Assembly: GCF_045291395.1 (NCBI RefSeq)
Contig: NZ_CP152342.1
Span: 434,001 to 498,000 of the forward strand
From: MR-S7 sp000400995
Lineage (GTDB): Bacteria > Pseudomonadota > Gammaproteobacteria > Burkholderiales > Burkholderiaceae_C
Direction of reading: 5' to 3'
DNA length: 64,000 bases
Shown: positions 58,804 to 64,000 of the stretch, in pieces
Numbering within the stretch: position 1 is the first letter of the stretch
Layout: each line of letters opens with the position of its first letter
Notes under the pieces: generated by a model
The model's input: only the letters and a program-made list of their open reading frames with translations
Database searches by the model: none
What the model was told of the DNA's origin: nothing
Translations under genes and position numbers: made by a program

Positions 58804-58968
58804 CGGGCCATTGTAGGACGCACCTTTTGACGGGGAGGGCGTTGTGGTTACGGCACGGAAGGCGCCGGGCGGCACAAGAATCTGTGAGGAAATGTGCGCA
58901 GGTGAGAAACTACGTCCCCTCGCACCAACGGCTCTTTTCCCCTCTTTTTCCGCACAAGTGAACGCGCC

Positions 58969-60747
58969 ATGAATCTCAACGATATGCCGGTCGCCCGCAA
59001 GCTGTGGGCCCTCATCCTGGGGCTGATGCTCTCCATGCTGGCGCTGCTGGGCGGCCTGCTGGCCTACCTGGTCCACCTGGACGACGAGGCCGCGCGCATC
59101 GTGCAGGCCAACGAAGACCGCATCAGCCTGGCCCTGCGCTGGAAGGGCCTGTCGGCGCTGGCCGTCGAGCAGGCCGTCATGGCGCTGCGGGTGCCCGACG
59201 AGGCCCTGGCCGAGCGCATGCGCCAGCAGTCCAAGGAGGGCATCCAGGCCATCAGCGCCGTCCAGAAGCAGATCGACGAGCGCGCCTTCACGGCGGAGGA
59301 CCGCGCCCAGCTCGAGCGCGTGGCCGCCGCGCGCAAGCAGGTGCTGGAGTTCAACGCCGCCGGCGGCAAGGCGCGCGCCGACGGCGACTACGCCAGCGTG
59401 GTGGACATCGTGGACAGCAAGCTGCTGCCCGCCGTGGCCCGCTACGTGGGCGAGCAGGACGGCTACGTGCAGCTGCAGGAGCGCCAGCGCGACGCCGCCA
59501 AGCAGGACGCCCTGCAGCACCGCCACCGCGCCCTCTGGGTGGGGGCGGCCATCGCGTTGGCGGTGGTGCTCGTCGGCGTGGTGCTGGCGGGGCTCTTCGT
59601 GCGCTCGATCACGCGCCCGCTGGGGCGGGCCGTGGGCATGGCCGATGCCATCGCGGCGGGCGACCTGACGCAGGACGTGCACGACGAGCGCGGCGACGAA
59701 CTGGGCCACATGCTGCGCTCGCTCTCGGCCATGGGCGCGCGGCTGCGCGGCGTGGTGAGCGAGGTGCGTTCGGGGGTGGAATCGGTCTCCTCCGCCTCCA
59801 GCGAGATCGCCACCGGCAACCAGGACCTGTCGGCGCGCACCGAGCAGACGGCCGCCAACCTGGAGGAGACGGCAGCCAGCATGGAAGAGCTCACCGCCAC
59901 TGTCACCCAGTCGGCCGACACGGCGCGCCAGGCCAACCAGCTGGCCGCCAACGCCGCGCAGGCGGCCGAGCGCGGCGGCGACGTGGTGGGCCAGGTGGTG
60001 AGCAGCATGCAGCACATCACGGAGTCCAGCCGCAAGATCGCCGACATCATCGGCGTGATCGACGGCATCGCGTTCCAGACCAACATCCTGGCGCTCAACG
60101 CCGCCGTGGAAGCGGCGCGCGCGGGCGAGCAGGGCCGGGGCTTCGCGGTGGTGGCCGGCGAGGTGCGCAGCCTGGCGCAGCGCAGTGCGGAAGCCGCCAA
60201 GGAGATCAAGCAGCTCATCACCGCCAGCGTGGACAACGTGCAGGCCGGATCGGCCCAGGTGGAGCAGGCGGGCCAGAGCATGCACGACATCGTGCACAGC
60301 GTGCGCCGCGTGAGCGACCTGATCGGGGAGATCACCGCCTCTTCCACGGAGCAGCGTGACGGCATCTCGCAGGTGAACCAGGCCGTTGCCAACCTGGACC
60401 AGATGACGCAGCAGAACGCCGCGCTGGTGGAGCAGTCCACCGCCGCGGCGGCCGCCATGCACGAACAGGCGCAGCGGCTGGCGCAGGTGGTGTCGGTGTT
60501 CAACGTGGGCCATGTGGCCAGCGCCCCGCCCGCCGTGCGCCGGCCTGCGCTCGCGCCCGTGTCCGCGGCCCGGCCCGCGGTGGCCGCTGCGGCCAAGGCG
60601 CCCAGCGTTGGGGCACCCCGCGTGACGACGCCCGGCGTGACGACGCTCGCCCGCAAGGCGCCGCCCAGGCCCGCGCAGGCGCAACTGCCGGCCAAGGCCC
60701 CCGCCGCTGCGTCCGCGCAGGCGGACGGGGATTGGGAGAGCTTCTGA
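58969..60747 (+). CDS. Methyl-accepting chemotaxis protein with 4HB-type sensor
   Basis: 592 residues. Membrane helices at about 12-35 and 188-212 bracket a 150-residue, all-helical periplasmic domain of the Tar-like four-helix type (LHLDDEAARIVQANEDR, DSKLLPAVARYVG). HAMP and the signalling region follow, with tip DGIAFQTNILALNAAVEAAR. After an Ala/Pro-rich linker of about 90 residues it ends DGDWESF, an xWxxF pentapeptide of the kind that tethers CheR and CheB. It is therefore likely the major-type receptor, and may help in methylation of receptors lacking the tail, such as the one at 56110-57255. Confidence 0.95.
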   Translation: MNLNDMPVARKLWALILGLMLSMLALLGGLLAYLVHLDDEAARIVQANEDRISLALRWKGLSALAVEQAVMALRVPDEALAERMRQQSKEGIQAISAVQKQIDERAFTAEDRAQLERVAAARKQVLEFNAAGGKARADGDYASVVDIVDSKLLPAVARYVGEQDGYVQLQERQRDAAKQDALQHRHRALWVGAAIALAVVLVGVVLAGLFVRSITRPLGRAVGMADAIAAGDLTQDVHDERGDELGHMLRSLSAMGARLRGVVSEVRSGVESVSSASSEIATGNQDLSARTEQTAANLEETAASMEELTATVTQSADTARQANQLAANAAQAAERGGDVVGQVVSSMQHITESSRKIADIIGVIDGIAFQTNILALNAAVEAARAGEQGRGFAVVAGEVRSLAQRSAEAAKEIKQLITASVDNVQAGSAQVEQAGQSMHDIVHSVRRVSDLIGEITASSTEQRDGISQVNQAVANLDQMTQQNAALVEQSTAAAAAMHEQAQRLAQVVSVFNVGHVASAPPAVRRPALAPVSAARPAVAAAAKAPSVGAPRVTTPGVTTLARKAPPRPAQAQLPAKAPAAASAQADGDWESF

Positions 60748-60805
60748 AAAGATAGCTGCCCGCGCTTGCCAGTCAAGCGATGGAGCCTGATTTCACCAGG
60801 AAATC
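60747..60805. repeat. Comamonad intergenic hairpin repeat, copy 4
   Basis: AAAAGATAGCTGCCCGCGCT then TGCCAGTCAAGCGATGGAGC and CTGATTT, inserted in the convergent gap between the chemoreceptor stop and the recJ stop. It carries the same order of elements as copies 3 and 5: ATAGCTG, CGCGCTTG, AAGCG and GGAGCC. Confidence 0.75.
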
Positions 60806-62509
60806 AGAACTCCACCCCTTCCACCAGGAACTGCACCCGCCGCTCGCCGCGCCACTCGTTCACGTCGAGCCGGAACGCCAGCAGCGCGCGCTCGGGCAGC
60901 GGCTCGGTGTGGCCGAACCAGATGGCGTCCACCGGCTGGCCCTGGTGCAGCAGCTTGATGGACAAGTGGTTCTTCGCCTCGCCCACCAGGCGCTGGCTCA
61001 GCACCTGCACCTCCTCGCTGAAGGTGGGCGGCGCGAAGCCCTGGCCCCAGACCTCGCGGTGCAGCGTGTCCACGAGCTCGGCGCGGCAGTACTCGGGGGC
61101 TAAGGGGCCGTCGGTCTCCAGGCGGCGGGTGAGGGTGGCGGCGTCCAGCCATTCCTGCGCCACCTGGGCGAAGGCCTGCTCGAAGGTGGGGTAATGCTCT
61201 GCCGCCACGGTGCAGCCGGCGGCCATGGCGTGGCCGCCGAACTTCAGCACCACGCCGGGGTGGCGCTTGGCCACGAGGTCCAGCGCGTCGCGCAGGTGGA
61301 AGCCCGGGATGGAGCGGCCCGAGCCTTTGAGTTTGCCGCCTTCGCTGCTGGCCGCGAACACGAAACTGGGGCGGTGCAGCTTGTCCTTGAGGCGCGAGGC
61401 GACGATGCCCACCACGCCCTCGTGGAAGTCCGGGTCGAACACGCTGATGGCGGGCGGCGGCGCGTCGCCCTCCTCGAACAGGCTCTCGGCCAGCAGCATG
61501 GCCTGCTCGCGCATGCCGCCCTCCAGCTCGCGGCGCTCGCGGTTGATGGCGTCGAGCTGGCGCGCGAGCTGGGCGGCGCGCGCGGGGTCATCGGTCAGCA
61601 GGCACTCGATGCCGATGGTCATGTCCGCCAGGCGCCCCGCGGCGTTGATGCGCGGACCGAGCGCGAAGCCGAAGTCGAAGGTGGTGGCCGCGGGCGCCTT
61701 GCGGCCGGCCGCGTCGAACAGCGCCTGGATGCCCGGCTGCATCTGGCCCGCGCGGATGCGCTTGAGGCCCTGGGCGACGAGGCGCCGGTTGTTGCAGTCC
61801 AGCCGCACCACGTCGGCCACGGTGCCCAGGGCGACCAGGGGCAGCAGCGGCTCCAGCCGGGGCTGGCTGGCCGCGTCGAACACGCCGCGCGCGCGCAGCT
61901 CGGCGCGCAGCTGCATGAGCACGTAGAACATGACGCCCACGCCGGCGATGGACTTGCTCTCGAACGTGCAGCCGGGCTGGTTGGGGTTGACGATGGCGTC
62001 GGCCTCGGGGAGCTGGGGGCCGGGCAGATGGTGGTCGGTGACGAGCACGGCCAGGCCCAGCGCCTTGGCCTCGGCCACGCCCTCGCAGCTGGCGATGCCG
62101 TTGTCCACGGTGATGAGGACTTGGGCGCCCTGTTGCGCCACGCGCCGCGCGATGGGTGGGGTGAGGCCGTAGCCGTCCACCACGCGGTCGGGCACGAGGT
62201 ACTGAACGTGCCGCGCGCCCAGCAGCCGCAGGCCCCGCACGCCCACGGCGCAGGCGGTGGCGCCGTCGCAGTCGTAGTCGGCCACGATCATCAGGCGCTT
62301 GTCTTGGGCGATGGCGTCGGCCAGCAACGCGGCGGCCTCGCGCGCGCCGCGCAGGGTGTGGGGCGGCAGCAGGCGGGCGAGGGCGTCGTCCAGCTCGTGC
62401 TGGCCGGTGATGCCGCGCGCGGCGTACAGGCGCGCCAGCAGCGGGTGCACGCCGGCCTGCTCCAGCGCCCAGGCGGCGCGGGGGGAATGTCTCTAGCTAC
62501 TATCTTCAT
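60804..62509 (-). pseudogene. recJ: Single-strand-specific exonuclease RecJ, frameshifted in codon 10-11
   Basis: The long frame (62450 to 60804, 548 residues) has the DHH motifs MIVADYDCDGATACAV and VTDHHLPGPQLPEAD and the DHHA1/OB parts, but lacks the usual first 20 residues. These are found upstream in another frame, MKIVARDIPP from ATG at 62509. The run of six G at 62480-62485 joins them exactly if it were seven: PP then RAAWALEQAGVHPLLARLYA. The ATG at 62509 also overlaps the previous gene's TGA (ATGA), which supports it. RecJ degrades single-stranded DNA 5' to 3' in RecF repair and mismatch repair. A one-base consensus error is the simplest explanation. Confidence 0.92.
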
Positions 62510-62555
62510 AGCTGCTCGCGCAAGCTGGTAAAGCGCTGGGGCTTGAAAAGGCTTT
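62494..62555. repeat. Comamonad hairpin repeat, copy 5, inside coding ends
   Basis: TAGCTACTATCTTCATAGCT, then GCTCGCGCAAGCTGGTAAAG and CGCTGGGGCTTG. Unlike the other copies it covers the last codons of the 62506-63432 gene (FKPQRFTSLREQL) and the first codons of recJ, so the repeat has become part of two coding sequences. Confidence 0.65.
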
Positions 62556-63432
62556 GAATCTTCTGGCGCAGGCCGCGCGGGGCGGCATGCCACGCCAGCG
62601 CGCCGCGCTCGCCGCAGAGCGTGAGCCGCACCGCGCCGCCGGCGGCCACGTGCGCGGCCAGGCGGGCGACGGGGCCGGCGTCCAGCGCCTGCCAGGCGGC
62701 GGTCCAGGCGGGCCAGTCCTCGCGCAGCGCGGCGTCGCGCAGGGTGGAGGGCACCTCGGGCGGCGTCACCGGTGTGGGTGGCTGGGGCAGGGCGCCGGCG
62801 CCGTGCACCCAGAAGGCGTTGACGGGCGGCAGGCCCCGGGAGGCGCGCGCGTCGTTGAACGGGTGGGTGTAGAGCAGCATCTGCATCTCGCTGTGCAGGC
62901 GGTGGATCGGCCGGGCCTGGCCGGTATCCGGCAGCCAGGCGCGCACGTCGCGCTGCACCACGCGGTCGAGCGAGGCGGTGGCCAGGCCCTCGAACACCGC
63001 GCCGCGCGCCAGCCAGCGCGTGGGCTGGTCGTAGGCGAGCGTGATGCCGTCCTCGGCGAACCACGGCGCCAGGATGGCGAGCAGCGCGTGCGAGTCGGCC
63101 TCGTCGAGCCGCAGGGCGGCCGGGTCGGTCAGCGTCACGTGGTCGGCGCCCACGTGCCACTGGCAGGGCGTGATGAAGGCCCAGGCGCCGTCCTGGCGCC
63201 GGGCATGCCAGGCGGCCCAGGGCGTGGGGGCGCCGGGCAGGTGCAGGTGGCGGGCCAGGGCGCGCTCGTGGGGCGGGGCGAAATCGGTTTCTTCTCCGGG
63301 ATCGGCCTCCAGGGGCGTGAGGCGCGCGAGCAGCGCGTCCAGGTGGGGCAGGGCGAGGCGCTGCATCGCCTGCGCGCATCCCTCGGCGTGGCTCGCGGCC
63401 AGGGGGATGAGCAAATGGGGAGTGTCCGACAT
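62506..63432 (-). CDS. Conserved Burkholderiales protein (annotated elsewhere as phosphoglycerate mutase-like)
   Basis: 308 residues starting MSDTPHLLIPLAASHAEGC. Recognisable blocks are GAWAFITPCQWHVGADHVTL, HSEMQMLLYTHPFNDARAS and LPPVNAFWVHGAGALPQ. I know this family as a regular upstream neighbour of recJ in Burkholderiales, often labelled as a phosphoglycerate mutase, but I see none of the phosphohistidine motifs (RHG) and would not assign that reaction. The C-terminal 13 residues are encoded by the repeat at 62494-62555. Its stop overlaps the recJ start; the LolC gene is divergent 50 bases upstream. Confidence 0.8.
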   Translation of the reverse strand: MSDTPHLLIPLAASHAEGCAQAMQRLALPHLDALLARLTPLEADPGEETDFAPPHERALARHLHLPGAPTPWAAWHARRQDGAWAFITPCQWHVGADHVTLTDPAALRLDEADSHALLAILAPWFAEDGITLAYDQPTRWLARGAVFEGLATASLDRVVQRDVRAWLPDTGQARPIHRLHSEMQMLLYTHPFNDARASRGLPPVNAFWVHGAGALPQPPTPVTPPEVPSTLRDAALREDWPAWTAAWQALDAGPVARLAAHVAAGGAVRLTLCGERGALAWHAAPRGLRQKIQSLFKPQRFTSLREQL

Positions 63433-63482
63433 GGGGCCTATTGTCCCGGATGCCACAATCCGGCACCCCTCTTTCCCTCACC

Positions 63483-64000
63483 ATGCAAATTCCCTACGAA
63501 CTGGCCCTGGGCTGGCGCTACACCCGGGCGGGCCGCGCCACGCGGCGCAATGGCTTCATCTCCTTCATCTCGGGCGTGTCCATGCTGGGCATCGCGCTCG
63601 GCGTGGCGGCGCTCATCATCGTGCTGTCGGTGATGAACGGTTTCCAGAAGGAGGTGCGCGACCGCATGCTCTCCGTGGTTTCGCACGTCGAGATCTTCGC
63701 GCCCGACGGTGCGGCCCTGCCCGACCTGCAGCGCACGCTGGCCGAGGCGCGCGCCAACCCCAACGTGGTGGGCGCGGCGCCGTTCGTCGCCTCGCAGGCG
63801 CTGCTGGCGCGCGGCGAGGACATGAAGGGTGCGCTGGTGCGCGGCATCGACCCGCTGCGTGAGGGCGAGGTGACCGACCTCGCGGCCGAGAACGTGGAGG
63901 GCCTCAAGGCCCTGGTGCCGGGCGAGTTCCGTGTGGTGCTGGGCAGCGAGCTGGCGCGCCAGCTCGGCGTGCGCGCGGGCGACGCGGTGACGCTGATCGC
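63483..64000 (+). CDS. lolC: Lipoprotein-releasing ABC transporter permease LolC/E, partial
   Basis: The first 172 residues are present and the window edge cuts the rest (expected length about 415). MQIPYELALGWRYTRAGRAT is the LolC/LolE start, followed by the first membrane helix (FISGVSMLGIALGVAALIIV, about residues 27-50) and the MacB-type periplasmic domain (MNGFQKEVRDRMLSVVSHVE, GEFRVVLGSELARQLGVRAG). It extracts outer-membrane lipoproteins from the inner membrane and passes them to LolA, with LolD as ATPase. It is divergent from the 62506-63432 gene. Confidence 0.93.
   Translation, partial: MQIPYELALGWRYTRAGRATRRNGFISFISGVSMLGIALGVAALIIVLSVMNGFQKEVRDRMLSVVSHVEIFAPDGAALPDLQRTLAEARANPNVVGAAPFVASQALLARGEDMKGALVRGIDPLREGEVTDLAAENVEGLKALVPGEFRVVLGSELARQLGVRAGDAVTLI

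Noticed and set aside
58804..60684. Long leftward frame opposite the second chemoreceptor (part of a 913-codon frame ending at 57943)
   Set aside because: Its sequence is His/Gly/Val/Ala-rich antisense of a high-GC coding gene; only the part after 58803 is the PHP protein.
61194..62531. 445-codon rightward frame opposite recJ
   Set aside because: Antisense of RecJ with no domain signal.
1..64000. CRISPR array or complete tRNA/rRNA gene
   Set aside because: No regularly spaced direct repeats and no cloverleaf-like or rRNA sequence was found by eye; only a tRNA 3'-end-like segment near 44151-44162.

Overview
The window looks like a chromosome segment from a high-GC betaproteobacterium of the Comamonadaceae (Acidovorax/Alicycliphilus type). 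The clues are five Bug-family (TctC-like) periplasmic receptors, several IclR regulators beside CoA-linked catabolic genes, two IPTL-CTERM sorted proteins, and a dispersed intergenic hairpin repeat (core resembling GCGCTTGCCnnnTAAGCGCTGGAGGC) that I associate with this family. The genus is an inference.

Region 1 (1-3.9 kb): an edge-truncated trypsin-like protease, a cold-shock gene with its own terminator, an intact IS5-type insertion sequence with TA duplications, a frameshifted response regulator and two small unknown genes. Region 2 (3.9-12.9 kb): a leftward catabolic operon (enoyl-CoA hydratase-like protein, ADP-forming acyl-CoA ligase, Bug receptor, acyl-CoA dehydrogenase, quinone oxidoreductase, second Bug receptor, 4-oxalocrotonate tautomerase-like protein), divergent from two tandem IclR regulators. 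Region 3 (12.9-15.3 kb): remnants of an integrative element, namely a RadC N-terminal fragment and three small genes, each with a similar structured leader. Region 4 (15.3-18.8 kb): LysR regulator facing an FAD oxidoreductase plus Bug receptor, with a clean palindromic operator between. Region 5 (20.2-33.5 kb): a seven-gene leftward operon (Bug, VOC protein, aldehyde dehydrogenase, CoA-transferase, enoyl-CoA hydratase, etfB, etfA), an IclR gene, then a rightward operon (Bug, enoyl-CoA isomerase-like protein, two acyl-CoA dehydrogenase subunits, short IclR) behind a near-consensus promoter and a double palindrome. The ETF can take electrons from the acyl-CoA dehydrogenases, so these blocks plausibly form one carboxylate-degradation district. 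None of the Bug receptors has TctA/TctB membrane partners here.

Region 6 (33.5-44.2 kb) is accessory: decayed copies of a Gly/Arg/Tyr-rich gene and an XRE-like gene, an IS3-type element, an IS110 remnant, an arsR-arsI-acr3-arsC operon, two IPTL-CTERM proteins, a decayed SLOG-like gene and a P4-type integrase. A possible tRNA 3' end followed by a terminator may mark the island border near 44.16 kb. Region 7 (44.3-64 kb) is more core-like: four tiny genes, LigD and Ku (end joining), a CHASE2 kinase / FecR-LysM / OmpR regulator set, trpS, a site-2 protease, two chemoreceptors, a Sua5/YciO protein, a PHP phosphatase, recJ, and the start of a LolC-type gene at the right edge.

A striking overall pattern is frameshifting. 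The response regulator, the Gly/Arg/Tyr-rich gene, one IPTL-CTERM gene, ligD, the FecR gene (twice), the Sua5/YciO gene and recJ each carry a single-base-type frameshift, several in G/C runs. For recJ and the Sua5/YciO gene the flanking gene structure argues that the intact frame is real, so consensus errors in the assembly are a serious alternative to gene decay.
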